NCBI GenBank assembly: GCA_036744795.1
Contig: DAIOHK010000006.1
Span: 27,820-91,819, forward strand
Direction of reading: 5' to 3'
From: UBA5486 sp036744795
Lineage (GTDB): Bacteria > Bacillota > UBA4882 > UBA10575
DNA length: 64,000 bases
Below are positions 8,877 to 18,205 of the stretch, piece after piece; position 1 is the first letter of the stretch; each line of letters opens with the position of its first letter. Below the pieces are notes generated by a model. That model was given only the letters and a program-made list of their open reading frames with translations, did no database searches and was not told the origin of the DNA. Both the position numbers and the translations under genes were made by a program.

Positions 8877-10244
8877 ATGAATATGGAATGGGATTACATT
8901 CTTGATTTTACATTGTTATCATTGCTTTTGGGATTGGGAACCTTTCTAAAACGGAAATGCTTATTTTTTCAGAAATACCTGATTCCTAATGCCATGATTG
9001 CTGGTTTTATTGGATTAATTTTGGGGCCTGATCTTCTTAAGATTATTAGTTTGAACAGTGAACGTTTGGGCGAGATCGTATACCATCTCATGGCAATAGG
9101 TTTTATCTCACTCACCCTTAAAGATAGAGAACGAAAAAAAAATAAAGAGATTCAAAATACTGGTATTCTCATTGTTTCAACCTATTTGATCCAAGGAATA
9201 ATTGGTTTCTCTCTTTCTCTACTCTTAGCTTATACAATTTTCCCAAAACTTTTTCCGGCAATGGGACTTTTATTACCCTTGGGATTCGGTCAAGGACCTG
9301 GACAAGCTTATTCCATTGGAAGGCAATGGGAGTCTTTAGGTTTCATCCACGGAGGAAACGTCGGCCTTTCCATTGCTACTTCAGGTTTTCTATGGGCTTG
9401 TCTAGGTGGTATTCCGCTCCTCAATTTTCTCATTAAAAAAGCCCATATGACTCCCTTGGATTCCGGGGGAGAAAAAGTTCAAAAAATTATGTATGAACCT
9501 GATGCACCCGGAGATATTCCTCTCAGCGAATCTATTGATAAAATATCTATTCAATTATTCTTAATCGGCATTGTTTATTTATTGACTTATCTTTTATTAA
9601 AAGGTGCCTCGTTCCTTCTCACCCCTTTAGGTACCTTTGGCCAAACCTTATCTCAGTTACTTTGGGGATTTCATTTTATTATTGGATCCTTAATCGCTTT
9701 ACTATTGCGGATAATATTTGATTTTTGTAAGAAAAAAAAGATAATGGTAAGAAATTACCCTAATAATTATCTATTACAAAGAATCTCTGGTGCTTCCTTT
9801 GATTATATGATTGTTGCTTCTATTGCTGCAATTTCCATTCCTGTGTTGAAAGAATATTTAGTGCCAATCTTGCTAATTACTACGATCGGTGGGTTTTTAA
9901 CGATGTTTTTTCTTACCTACCTTTGTAAAAAATTATACAATGGTTATGTCCTAGAAAATATTTTAGCCCTTTATGGAATGCTTACTGGAACGATCTCTAC
10001 TGGAATGGCTTTACTTCGCGAAGTGGATCCTGGTTTTGAATCCGGAGTAGCAGAGAATTTAGTACTTGGTAGCGGTGTTGGTCTTTTTTTCGGGTTTCCA
10101 TTAATGATGATCCTGAATATTCCGATTTTTGGTTATCTAACTAATCAACCCATCATGTATTTTTATACTTTACTTGCTTTGATTGGATACTTAATTGTAC
10201 TAGGTGTTTTATTATTTGCAAAAAAGAAACCAATAACTACTTAG
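8877..10244 (+). CDS. GltS-like sodium/glutamate symporter family protein
   Basis: 455 residues, about eleven to twelve hydrophobic segments. The family signature GFGQGPGQAYSIG in the first half marks it as an ESS (GltS-type) sodium:dicarboxylate/glutamate symporter. The second half has a related repeat (ALYGMLTGTISTGMALL). Substrate is inferred from the family only. GGAGGGAG lies seven bases before the ATG. The stop TAG lies inside the left end of a family 1 repeat, so the C-terminal tail may have been set by that insertion. Confidence 0.85.
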   Translation: MNMEWDYILDFTLLSLLLGLGTFLKRKCLFFQKYLIPNAMIAGFIGLILGPDLLKIISLNSERLGEIVYHLMAIGFISLTLKDRERKKNKEIQNTGILIVSTYLIQGIIGFSLSLLLAYTIFPKLFPAMGLLLPLGFGQGPGQAYSIGRQWESLGFIHGGNVGLSIATSGFLWACLGGIPLLNFLIKKAHMTPLDSGGEKVQKIMYEPDAPGDIPLSESIDKISIQLFLIGIVYLLTYLLLKGASFLLTPLGTFGQTLSQLLWGFHFIIGSLIALLLRIIFDFCKKKKIMVRNYPNNYLLQRISGASFDYMIVASIAAISIPVLKEYLVPILLITTIGGFLTMFFLTYLCKKLYNGYVLENILALYGMLTGTISTGMALLREVDPGFESGVAENLVLGSGVGLFFGFPLMMILNIPIFGYLTNQPIMYFYTLLALIGYLIVLGVLLFAKKKPITT

Positions 10245-10412
10245 AAAATAGCCCTAGTTGATTCACCCGACCTTGATTAAAACACTGGCGTGTACAGCAG
10301 AAGTCGGCGTGAACAACCAATTTAAGCGCCTCCGATGCCTGTCGACCCACCTGACTTTGATTTTCATCATTTCATGTAGTAGCCAGCGTGGGCGACTACT
10401 TAGAAAATGTCC
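10234..10412. repeat. Family 1 dispersed repeat, copy C
   Basis: Begins ACTACTTAGAAAATAGCCC, then CTAGTTGATTCACCCGACC, and ends GTAGCCAGCGTGGGCGACTA followed by CTTAGAAAAT. It is inverted relative to copies A and B. The same ACTACTTAGAAAAT sequence occurs at both ends. It overlaps the stop codon of the symporter gene. Confidence 0.85.
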
Positions 10413-10499
10413 TCGTTATTCTATTCCCAGCCTGGTCAGAATGTTATTTCGCAAGTGATATTGGATTTCTTTATATTAATCAAATATGCAATTTCTTAA

Positions 10500-10533
10500 G
10501 ATAAAAAAGAGGGCTCGAGCCCTCTTTTTTATC
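10500..10533. terminator. Bidirectional terminator, perfect 34-bp palindrome
   Basis: A perfect 34-bp palindrome centred on GAGGGCTCGAGCCCTC, flanked by A6 on the left and T6 on the right. It acts as a Rho-independent terminator on both strands. It would end symporter transcription. The remaining 230 bases before the XRE gene are AT-rich with no further gene seen. Confidence 0.85.
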
Positions 10534-10764
10534 CTCTATTTATCATTTAACTTCTTAAACCTCAGCCAACATAGAGAAAACAACATAAATTTAATTTTGG
10601 TTTTATAAGATAACAGTAACTTTTTACTTTTTATTTGCTTTTTATTTTCACAATTTAATTCTTGACTTACCATCTTTATACGCTTATAATATTCTCGTTG
10701 TTTCGGTTTAGCTATGGTAAACTTTAAGTTTAATTTTATTAAAGTAAAGAATAGGATGTAATTC

Positions 10765-11304
10765 ATGAAGATTGGCGAAAAAATTAAACGTTTAAGGATC
10801 AAAAACCAATTAACCCAAGAAGAACTAGCTAATAGATGCGAATTATCTAAAGGTTTTATTTCTCAAGTCGAACGTGATCTCACCTCACCCTCAATTGCTA
10901 CACTTCTCGACATCTTAGAATGTTTAGGGACCAACATCAAGGATTTTTTTAATGAAACGATTGATGAAAAAATAATTTTTAAAAATGATGAGATTTTTGT
11001 TCGAGAAAATACAGATTTAAAATATAAAATTAATTGGTTAATTCCCAATTCACAAAAAAACCGGATGGAACCGATTTTATTAATTCTGGAGCCAGCCGGA
11101 TATACTGAGATTGATAACCCTCATGAAGGAGAAGAGTTTGGGTATATTCTCACCGGTAGTATCTACATTCACCTTGGTAATGAAAAGTTCAAAGGAAAGA
11201 AAAACGAAAGTTTTTACTTTCGGCCCACCATCAGCCATTATATCTCAAATGCCGGGCCATCCACAGCAAAAATTCTGTGGGTTTCTACACCTCCGAGTTT
11301 CTAA
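10765..11304 (+). CDS. XRE-family regulator with cupin domain, probable pot operon regulator
   Basis: 179 residues. The N-terminal helix-turn-helix is LTQEELANRCELSKGFIS at about 16-33. The C-terminal cupin fold, about 95-178, contains EEFGYILTGSIYIHLG. This architecture is common for regulators of polyamine uptake or catabolism, with the cupin as ligand sensor. It lies about 65 bases upstream of potA on the same strand, which supports local control of potABCD. The Shine-Dalgarno site (AGGATG) is weak. The specific ligand is inferred, not seen. Confidence 0.88.
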   Translation: MKIGEKIKRLRIKNQLTQEELANRCELSKGFISQVERDLTSPSIATLLDILECLGTNIKDFFNETIDEKIIFKNDEIFVRENTDLKYKINWLIPNSQKNRMEPILLILEPAGYTEIDNPHEGEEFGYILTGSIYIHLGNEKFKGKKNESFYFRPTISHYISNAGPSTAKILWVSTPPSF

Positions 11305-11369
11305 AAAATTGTTCTTTTCCCTTGGCGGGATTCTTGATAAAATAATTTATTAATGTGGGGGGAAGTAGC

Positions 11370-12416
11370 ATGCCTCAAAACATTTTAGAGCTTATTAATG
11401 TTTCGAAAAAATTTGATGAAGATGAAATACTTAAAAATATCAATCTAAAAATTAGAAAAAACGAGTTTTTAACTCTTTTAGGACCAAGTGGTTGTGGAAA
11501 AACTACTACCCTTCGAATTATTGGCGGTTTTGAAGAACCCAATAGCGGAGATATTTTATTTGATGGTGTCAAAATCAATTCCCTTCCTCCTTTTAAACGT
11601 AGAGTTAATACCGTATTTCAAAAATATGCCCTTTTTCCGCATATGAATGTTTTTGAGAATATAGCTTTTGGATTAAAAATTAAAAAATTGAACAAAAAAA
11701 TTATTGAAAATAAGGTCCATAATATTTTAAATTTAGTAAATCTCTCAGGATATGAAAATCGGGATATTAATTCTTTAAGTGGCGGTCAACAACAGAGAAT
11801 TGCGATCGCTCGAGCATTGGTAAATGAACCAGAGGTTTTACTTTTAGACGAACCTTTAGGTGCCCTTGATCTTAAATTAAGACAAGACATGCAGATTGAA
11901 TTGAAGAATATGCAAAAAAGATTAGGAATTACCTTTATCTATGTTACTCATGACCAAGAAGAAGCACTTACAATGTCTGATACTATTGTAGTAATGAAAG
12001 ATGGAGTCATTCAACAAATCGGTACTCCGATTGATATTTATAATGAACCAAAGAACTCCTTTGTTGCAGATTTTATTGGTGAAAGTAATATCATTGATGG
12101 AATTATGCTTCATGATTATTTTGTTCGCTTTGCCGGATGTAATTTTGAATGCGTGGATAAAGGTTTTGATGAGCAGGAACCAGTAGATGTAGTTATTCGC
12201 CCTGAAGATATTAAAGTGGTTTCAAAAGAAGAAAGTGATCTAAAAGGCAAAGTTAAATCAGTTACTTTTAAGGGTGTACACTACGAAATGCTGGTGCAAA
12301 GTAATGGAATCCGCTGGAAGATACATAGTACTGCTATGGCTCCAGTTGGTTCAAACATTGGCTTACTCATTCTACCCAATGATATTCATATTATGAAAAA
12401 GGTGATAGTAAAATGA
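11370..12416 (+). CDS. potA: Spermidine/putrescine ABC transporter ATP-binding protein
   Basis: 348 residues. ATPase subunit of the PotABCD importer. Walker A GPSGCGKTT, signature LSGGQQQR, Walker B VLLLDEP and the H-loop VTHDQEEA are all present, followed by a C-terminal TOBE domain (about 240-345). The frame opens with GTG at 11355, but GGGGGGAAG then precedes ATG at 11370, which is the likely start. Its stop overlaps the potB start by four bases (ATGA). Confidence 0.95.
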   Translation: MPQNILELINVSKKFDEDEILKNINLKIRKNEFLTLLGPSGCGKTTTLRIIGGFEEPNSGDILFDGVKINSLPPFKRRVNTVFQKYALFPHMNVFENIAFGLKIKKLNKKIIENKVHNILNLVNLSGYENRDINSLSGGQQQRIAIARALVNEPEVLLLDEPLGALDLKLRQDMQIELKNMQKRLGITFIYVTHDQEEALTMSDTIVVMKDGVIQQIGTPIDIYNEPKNSFVADFIGESNIIDGIMLHDYFVRFAGCNFECVDKGFDEQEPVDVVIRPEDIKVVSKEESDLKGKVKSVTFKGVHYEMLVQSNGIRWKIHSTAMAPVGSNIGLLILPNDIHIMKKVIVK

Positions 12417-13237
12417 AGAAAAACTGGTTATCATATCCTTATATTGTCTGGATGTTATTCTTCATCCTAATCCCTTTAATTCTGGTGTTTTTTTATAGTA
12501 TCTCCGTGCGAACGGATGAAGGTTTAGTCTTTTCTTTAAAGCATTACAAAAGATTTTTAGAACCAATATATATAAAAGTTTTCATGCGATCAGTGTATCT
12601 TGCCTTAATCTGCACAGTCCTTTGCTTATTTCTAGGTTATCCAATGGCAATGATCCTAGCGGGAAGAGATTTTAAAAGGAAAAATATAATGGTCCTTTTA
12701 TTTGTTATTCCCATGTGGATGAATTTTCTGCTTCGCACTTATGCCTGGATGACCTTATTGGAAAGACGGGGTTTAATAAATACTTTTCTGTCTTTTATTG
12801 GCCTCCCCTCTTTAAATCTTTTATATACTCAAGAGGCAGTAGTTTTGGGAATGGTATATAATTTTTTACCTTTTATGGTTCTTCCTATTTATTCTGTTCT
12901 CAGTAAAATTGATCGGCAGTTGATTGAAGCTGCAGAAGATCTAGGAGCTGACTCTTTCACCATCTTCCGGAAGATAATTTTTCCCTTAAGTCTTCCAGGA
13001 GTAACCTCTGGAATTACTATGGTTTTTTTGCCAGCGGTTACTACCTTTGTCATTTCTAGGCTTTTAGGGGGTGGACAATTCACCCTGATTGGAAATCTTA
13101 TTGAACAACAGTTTTTATATGTAGGAGACTGGAATTTTGGCTCAGCCATCTCCATGATCATGATGATTGTTATTCTTTTAAGTATGGGAGTTATGTCCAG
13201 ATATGACAAGGAACATGAGGGAGGTGGATTGTGGTGA
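12413..13237 (+). CDS. potB: Spermidine/putrescine ABC transporter permease PotB
   Basis: 274 residues with about six membrane segments. The permease EAA loop reads EAAEDLGADSFTIFRKI and contacts PotA. A large hydrophobic core and the LRTYAWMTLL segment fit PotB/PotH permeases. It overlaps potA by four bases and potC by seven, so translation is probably coupled. Confidence 0.94.
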   Translation: MKKNWLSYPYIVWMLFFILIPLILVFFYSISVRTDEGLVFSLKHYKRFLEPIYIKVFMRSVYLALICTVLCLFLGYPMAMILAGRDFKRKNIMVLLFVIPMWMNFLLRTYAWMTLLERRGLINTFLSFIGLPSLNLLYTQEAVVLGMVYNFLPFMVLPIYSVLSKIDRQLIEAAEDLGADSFTIFRKIIFPLSLPGVTSGITMVFLPAVTTFVISRLLGGGQFTLIGNLIEQQFLYVGDWNFGSAISMIMMIVILLSMGVMSRYDKEHEGGGLW

Positions 13238-14022
13238 ACCGATTGCTAAAAAAAATTTATGCTATACTTATCTACCTTTTCTTATATGCACCTATTATCA
13301 TACTGGTGGTATTTTCCTTTAATGCTTCAAAATCTAGGGGAACTTGGAGCGGATTTACATTTAAATGGTATTTAGAGCTTTTCCGTGATCGGCAGATCAT
13401 GAAATCCTTATATTTTACAATGTTAGTAGCTGTTCTTTCTTCAGTGATTGCTACAATAATCGGTACTGCTGCGGCGATTAGTATTCATAAAATGAAAAGC
13501 CTAAAAAAAACCATAATTATGAACTTGACCTATTTACCAGTTGTTAATCCAGATATAGTTACCGGTTTATCTTTAATGATTCTATTTATTTTTACCAAGT
13601 TCCCATTAGGATTTTTCTCTTTGCTACTTGCTCATATTACTTTTAATATCCCTTATGTAATCTTATCAGTATTACCTAAACTTAAACAGTTAGATAAACA
13701 TCTATATGAGGCTGCATTGGATTTAGGAGCCACTCCATGGTATGCCTATAAAAAAGTAATTTTACCTGAGATTATGCCTGGGATTATTACCGGTCTTTTA
13801 TTAGCATTTACTCTATCTGTTGATGATTTTGTCATTAGTTTCTTTACTACCGGTTCTGGGGTCTCAACCCTCTCAATTACTATTTACTCAATGGCAAGAA
13901 GAGGAATTAACCCCAAAATCAATGCATTATCTACCCTACTTTTCCTTACAGTTTTACTATTACTCATCATTGTTAATATGAGGATGTCAGGAGAAAAAAC
14001 TAAAAAGGAGAGAGAAATATGA
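13231..14022 (+). CDS. potC: Spermidine/putrescine ABC transporter permease PotC
   Basis: 263 residues, about six membrane segments, with the permease loop EAALDLGATPWYAYKKV and the PotC-typical LAFTLSVDDFVISFF. The gene starts with GTG. Two GTG codons lie in a row (13231 and 13234), both behind GGGAGGTGG, so the exact start is open by one codon. It overlaps potB by seven bases and potD by four. Confidence 0.94.
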   Translation: MVNRLLKKIYAILIYLFLYAPIIILVVFSFNASKSRGTWSGFTFKWYLELFRDRQIMKSLYFTMLVAVLSSVIATIIGTAAAISIHKMKSLKKTIIMNLTYLPVVNPDIVTGLSLMILFIFTKFPLGFFSLLLAHITFNIPYVILSVLPKLKQLDKHLYEAALDLGATPWYAYKKVILPEIMPGIITGLLLAFTLSVDDFVISFFTTGSGVSTLSITIYSMARRGINPKINALSTLLFLTVLLLLIIVNMRMSGEKTKKEREI

Positions 14023-15065
14023 AAAAAAGAATTAAAATCCTAATCTTTGCTGTTTTACTAAGCTTAACCCTTACCCTTGTATCCTCTTGTGGTAAAAAGG
14101 ATAAAACAACACTTAATGTTTACAACTGGGGAGATTACATTGATGAGTCTGTGATAGAAACTTTTGAAGAAAAATACAAAATTAAAGTTAATTACGATAC
14201 TTTTAGCACTAATGAAGATATGTACGTCAAAATCAAATCTGGGGGTGGTGATTATGATCTTCTTTTCCCCTCCGATTACATGATTAAAAAAATGATTAAT
14301 GAAGGAATGCTGCAAAAAATTGATTTTAACAATATCCCAAATTACAAATATATTGAGGAACGTTTTAAGAATCTTGATTATGATCCCCAAAACGAATACT
14401 CTGTACCCTATATGTGGGGAACTTTAGGTATCCTTTACAATAAAACAATGGTTACTAAACCAATTACTGCCTGGCGAGACCTGTGGGATGAAGACTATAA
14501 AAAGCAAATTCTAATGCTTGACAGTCAGAGGGATTCAATTGGAGTTGCCTTAAAAATGTTGGGTTATTCGATGAATTCTAAAGATACTGAGGAATTAGAA
14601 GCTGCTAAACAGGCTTTAATCAAGCAAAAGCCTCTGGTCTTAGCTTACGTGGGCGATGATGTGAAAGATAAAATGATTGCAGGGGAAGCAGCCCTAGCTG
14701 TAGTCTGGTCTGGAGATGCTGTTTATATGATTCGAGAGAATCCCGATCTTAATTATATCCTTCCCGCCGAAGGAGCTAATCTATGGTTTGATGCAATGGT
14801 TATTCCTTCTTCCAGTAAACACAAAACTGAAGCCGAAAAATTTATTAATTTTCTGTGCGAACCGGAGATCGCCTTTAAAAATACAGATTATATTGGGTAT
14901 TCAACTCCACATCTAGAAGCGAAGAAAATGCTAGATCCAGAATTATTAAATAGTATAGCAGCTTACCCAAAGGAGGAAGAACTGGTAAATAGCGATATTT
15001 TTGATGATCTTTCATCCGTAATCAGAGTATATGATCGAATCTGGACAGAAGTTAAAGCAGAATAA
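14019..15065 (+). CDS. potD: Polyamine-binding lipoprotein PotD
   Basis: 348 residues. Extracytoplasmic solute-binding subunit of the polyamine importer. The signal peptide ends in a lipobox, LVSSC, with Cys24 as the lipidation site. The mature N-terminus TTLNVYNWGDYID is the classic PotD/PotF start. The acidic and aromatic residues expected in the polyamine pocket (for example VWSGDA and LWFDAMVIP) are in place. It is the last gene of the operon and is followed by a strong terminator. Confidence 0.95.
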   Translation: MKKRIKILIFAVLLSLTLTLVSSCGKKDKTTLNVYNWGDYIDESVIETFEEKYKIKVNYDTFSTNEDMYVKIKSGGGDYDLLFPSDYMIKKMINEGMLQKIDFNNIPNYKYIEERFKNLDYDPQNEYSVPYMWGTLGILYNKTMVTKPITAWRDLWDEDYKKQILMLDSQRDSIGVALKMLGYSMNSKDTEELEAAKQALIKQKPLVLAYVGDDVKDKMIAGEAALAVVWSGDAVYMIRENPDLNYILPAEGANLWFDAMVIPSSSKHKTEAEKFINFLCEPEIAFKNTDYIGYSTPHLEAKKMLDPELLNSIAAYPKEEELVNSDIFDDLSSVIRVYDRIWTEVKAE

Positions 15066-15101
15066 CCCCTAGTACGTAATCTGTTCTGTTTTTTTCAAAG
15101 A

Positions 15102-15138
15102 TAAAAAGGGGCTGTTGCAAAATGCAATAGCCCTTTTT
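15102..15138. terminator. Bidirectional terminator between potD and dinG
   Basis: A hairpin with left arm AAAAAGGGGCTGTTGCA, loop AA(A) and right arm TGCAATAGCCCTTTTT. One bulge and one G-T pair are the only flaws. T tracts on both strands allow it to end both potABCD and the convergent dinG operon. Confidence 0.85.
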
Positions 15139-15143
15139 AAATG

Positions 15144-15180
15144 TTGAGAGAAATTGCATAATTGGGCATCCATTTTATTC
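15144..15180. repeat. Family 2 repeat remnant
   Basis: GAGAAATTGCATAATTGGGC resembles the terminal sequence of the family 2 elements, but no matching second end is seen before dinG. Probably a solo end or a chance match. Confidence 0.3.
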
Positions 15181-15203
15181 CGGAATTTAGTAAATACGAT
15201 ACT

Positions 15204-17354
15204 TTATAAGTCACTCATGACTTCACAACTTTCTAACCAATCCTTAACTAGTTTGGGAATCTGTTCGGCTTGAACCTTAATGATTTTTCCGCCTGGAATT
15301 GAAGTAAGAAACGCTCGGCCATAATTTTTAGTACATATTCTTTTATCTAAGATTACGACTGTTCCCTTATCTGCTTTAGTCCGGATTAACCGGCCAAATC
15401 CTTGTTTAAATTTTAATACTGCTTCTGGTAGACTAAGATGAAGAAAAGAATTTTTACCCTCGCGTTCCAATGCCTCCCATTTCGCCTGGAATAACGGTTC
15501 TGTTGGAACTCTAAAAGGAAGGCGCATTATTATAACATTTGATAATTGCTGGCCCGGAATATCTACCCCTTCCCAGAAACTATCTATCCCAAAAAGTACT
15601 GATCTATTAGTCCGCCGAAAAACCTTTAACAAAAGGCTTCTGGGTTTCTCTCCTTGTTTAAAAAGATGGAACCCTTCTTCTTTTAATCTTGGGGCGATAT
15701 GATCATAAACATCACTCATTTGACGTCTATTTGTAAATAGCAGCAAACTTCTTCCCTCTGCAGCTCTGATCAGTTCCTGTAACAGCAAAGAGATTTCCTT
15801 GATATAATTTGCAGCTTCAGGATTTGGTAGATTGTTGCCGGCAATTACTAATACATTATTATTATAATCAAAAGGAGATTCCAAGATTACTTCTCTTCGC
15901 TCTGAAGGATGCAAGGAATCTATACCAAGCCGCTCTCTAATAAAGTCAAAATCATTTCCCACCGCTAGTGTCGCCGAGGTTAGAACCGAACTCTTAACTT
16001 TACTGAATAATTCATTGTATAACAGATCATTAATCTGTAAGGGAACCCGATTAATAATCGTACGGGTAAACCTCTTACCATCGAGACTTGGATTAACTGT
16101 AATCCAAAAGACATAGTTTTCATCTGTTCCATCTAGTAATAAAGGTAAATTCATCCCAATTTCTTTAAAAAAACGGCCAGCCTCCATTAAGAATATACTA
16201 TCTTCGGCCATTTCTTCGAAATCCTGCATTTCATCTACTAACAAAGATAGTTTTTTACTCCATTCTTCAATTCCTTGAATGATCTGCCGGACAACTTCAG
16301 AAAAAGGGCTGCTTTTTTCTAATAAGTTCGTAGTAAATCTGGAGTTTAATTCCCCATTTTCCGGCCGCAGATTTTGCTTTTCCCGGAGAAGTTGAAAAAA
16401 TGTTTTTAATAAACCTTCAAGCGTAAGTAAATTAGGAATTAGTTCTGCTTCCAATAATGCAATACCTCTTTGCATAAACGAAAGGTCTGTTCCTTTTTCC
16501 AGAAAACGTTGGCGTAATGAGACCAGCCAGCCTTTACCCCATCTCCCCTCTTTATGTAATAAACGTCTACAGTAACGATTAATCTCAAATTCATCTAAAC
16601 GTTGACCAAGATACTCGCTAGCTACTTCTTCCAGATGGTGAGCCTCATCAAAGATTACACAATTGTAGGGAGGAATCACTAATTTATCATCGGAAAAATC
16701 ATGACCCATTCTCATTCCCAAGTCAGCAAAGAATAAATGGTGATTAACGATTACTATTTGAGCTTCAAAGGCCTTCTTTCGCGCTAAGAACCAAAAACAT
16801 TTGCTCTGATAAGGGCATAGTTTTCGAAGGCAAGTTTCAGATTCAGAAGTGAACATTTCCCGTAATTCAGATGGAATTGAATAACCTAATTGTTCTAAAC
16901 ATCCTTGATTTTGTTCGACAGAACCTAAGATCTTTAAGAATATTTTTCTCTGCATTGCACTTAATTGTTGAGAATTGTGACGGTAAAGTGCTAATTTTCG
17001 CTGGCAAAGATAGTTTCCTCTTCCCATAAGGAGTGCAGCTTTCAAAGGAAAACCTAAAACTTTAGCTAAAAATGGAATCTCTTTTTCAATTAATTGCTGT
17101 TGCAGGTTTTTCGTATAGGTAGCAATAATTACAGACTCTTTATTTTGCCTAGCTTGGTAAAAAACAGGATAAAGATAAGCAAGAGATTTACCGGTTCCGG
17201 TTCCTGCTTCAATCAGGGCGTTCCCACCACGATTAATAATTTCCCATACTAAAGAGGACATTTCCATTTGAGCTTTGCGGTATTCAAATTCCGGCCAATT
17301 CATGAAAACACCACTAGGAGAAAATGCTTCTATAGGGTGGTCACTCTCTCTCAT
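15204..17354 (-). CDS. dinG: DinG-type ATP-dependent DNA helicase
   Basis: 716-residue XPD-like 5'-3' helicase. Walker A lies in EAGTGTGKSLAY (about 49-60) and the Walker B box DEAHHLEE starts near 236. Cysteines 117, 175, 180 and 186 lie between them as expected for the 4Fe-4S cluster. The C-terminal motor has SFWEGVDIPG and the arginine-rich QGFGRLIR motif VI. There is no N-terminal exonuclease domain, so it resembles E. coli DinG more than the B. subtilis form. It overlaps nfo by four bases (ATGA), pairing two DNA-repair genes. Confidence 0.93.
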   Translation of the reverse strand: MRESDHPIEAFSPSGVFMNWPEFEYRKAQMEMSSLVWEIINRGGNALIEAGTGTGKSLAYLYPVFYQARQNKESVIIATYTKNLQQQLIEKEIPFLAKVLGFPLKAALLMGRGNYLCQRKLALYRHNSQQLSAMQRKIFLKILGSVEQNQGCLEQLGYSIPSELREMFTSESETCLRKLCPYQSKCFWFLARKKAFEAQIVIVNHHLFFADLGMRMGHDFSDDKLVIPPYNCVIFDEAHHLEEVASEYLGQRLDEFEINRYCRRLLHKEGRWGKGWLVSLRQRFLEKGTDLSFMQRGIALLEAELIPNLLTLEGLLKTFFQLLREKQNLRPENGELNSRFTTNLLEKSSPFSEVVRQIIQGIEEWSKKLSLLVDEMQDFEEMAEDSIFLMEAGRFFKEIGMNLPLLLDGTDENYVFWITVNPSLDGKRFTRTIINRVPLQINDLLYNELFSKVKSSVLTSATLAVGNDFDFIRERLGIDSLHPSERREVILESPFDYNNNVLVIAGNNLPNPEAANYIKEISLLLQELIRAAEGRSLLLFTNRRQMSDVYDHIAPRLKEEGFHLFKQGEKPRSLLLKVFRRTNRSVLFGIDSFWEGVDIPGQQLSNVIIMRLPFRVPTEPLFQAKWEALEREGKNSFLHLSLPEAVLKFKQGFGRLIRTKADKGTVVILDKRICTKNYGRAFLTSIPGGKIIKVQAEQIPKLVKDWLESCEVMSDL

Positions 17355-18205
17355 TTTTCACCTCCAAGAAACAGTTCTCGAAGGATAGCTAGGTTTCTAC
17401 GATCATCATCATCGGAAGTTCGAGGTGTTTCTAAAATTCCTGCTAACCGATGAACTCTTGGATCAGAAAATAGTAATCTAAATCCTTCCTTACCAATATT
17501 TCCTTCTCCAATATTAGCATGGCGATCTAAATGAGAACCAACTTCCCCAACCGCATCATTAAGATGCAAAAGCGGCATTGAGGATAAATCTACCGTATCA
17601 TCAATCTCAGAAAGTAATTCATCTATTCCTTTTTGAGAACTCAGATCATAGCCGGCAGCAAAAGCATGGCAAGTATCTAAACAAATCCCCATTCGCTCGG
17701 GTGAATTAATCTCTTTCAAAATCCTACCTAATTCGGAAATTTTTCCGGCAATCTCAGAACCGGCACCGGCTTGATTTTCCAAAAGAAAAAGGGTATTCCC
17801 TTGTACTACAGAAAGAACTTTTCTAATTCCTGCAGCTACCCTTGAGATTCCTTCTTCTATATCCTTACCTTTTCCCACCCTACCCGGATGGACAACAAAA
17901 AAGTCAGCTCCTAATTCAATCGCACGCCTATAATCTTCTCCAATCGCCATTATCGATTTTTCATATAACTCCTGATTATCAGAGGCTGGATTAGGTAAAT
18001 ACGAAAGATGAACAACTATTGGTCCTAATCCCGAACTTTTTACATTTTTTCTAAACTCTTTTACCTCAGAAGAGTTTAAAGGAGTCCTCCTCCACCCTCT
18101 GGGGTTTCCAGCAAAGATTTGAAAGCAATCACACCCAAGATCAACTGCCGCATCTACTGCCTTAGTTATACCTTTACCAATTGAAACATGAAGACCAAAT
18201 CGCAT
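17351..18205 (-). CDS. nfo: Deoxyribonuclease IV (AP endonuclease)
   Basis: 284 residues. Cleaves DNA 5' to abasic sites in base-excision repair. The metal-binding TIM-barrel motifs are present: GLHVSIGKG at the start, FFVVHPGRVGKG, LLENQAGAGSEI, GICLDTCHAFAAGYDL and HLNDAVGEVGSHLDRHANIGEG. Length is normal. Its ATG overlaps the stop of the MraY-like gene, and its own stop overlaps the dinG start, so the three genes are tightly coupled. Confidence 0.97.
   Translation of the reverse strand: MRFGLHVSIGKGITKAVDAAVDLGCDCFQIFAGNPRGWRRTPLNSSEVKEFRKNVKSSGLGPIVVHLSYLPNPASDNQELYEKSIMAIGEDYRRAIELGADFFVVHPGRVGKGKDIEEGISRVAAGIRKVLSVVQGNTLFLLENQAGAGSEIAGKISELGRILKEINSPERMGICLDTCHAFAAGYDLSSQKGIDELLSEIDDTVDLSSMPLLHLNDAVGEVGSHLDRHANIGEGNIGKEGFRLLFSDPRVHRLAGILETPRTSDDDDRRNLAILRELFLGGEK

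Noticed and set aside
10258..10458. 66-codon plus-strand frame after the symporter
   Set aside because: It lies wholly in a family 1 repeat and following terminator region, has no ribosome site and has no protein-like pattern.
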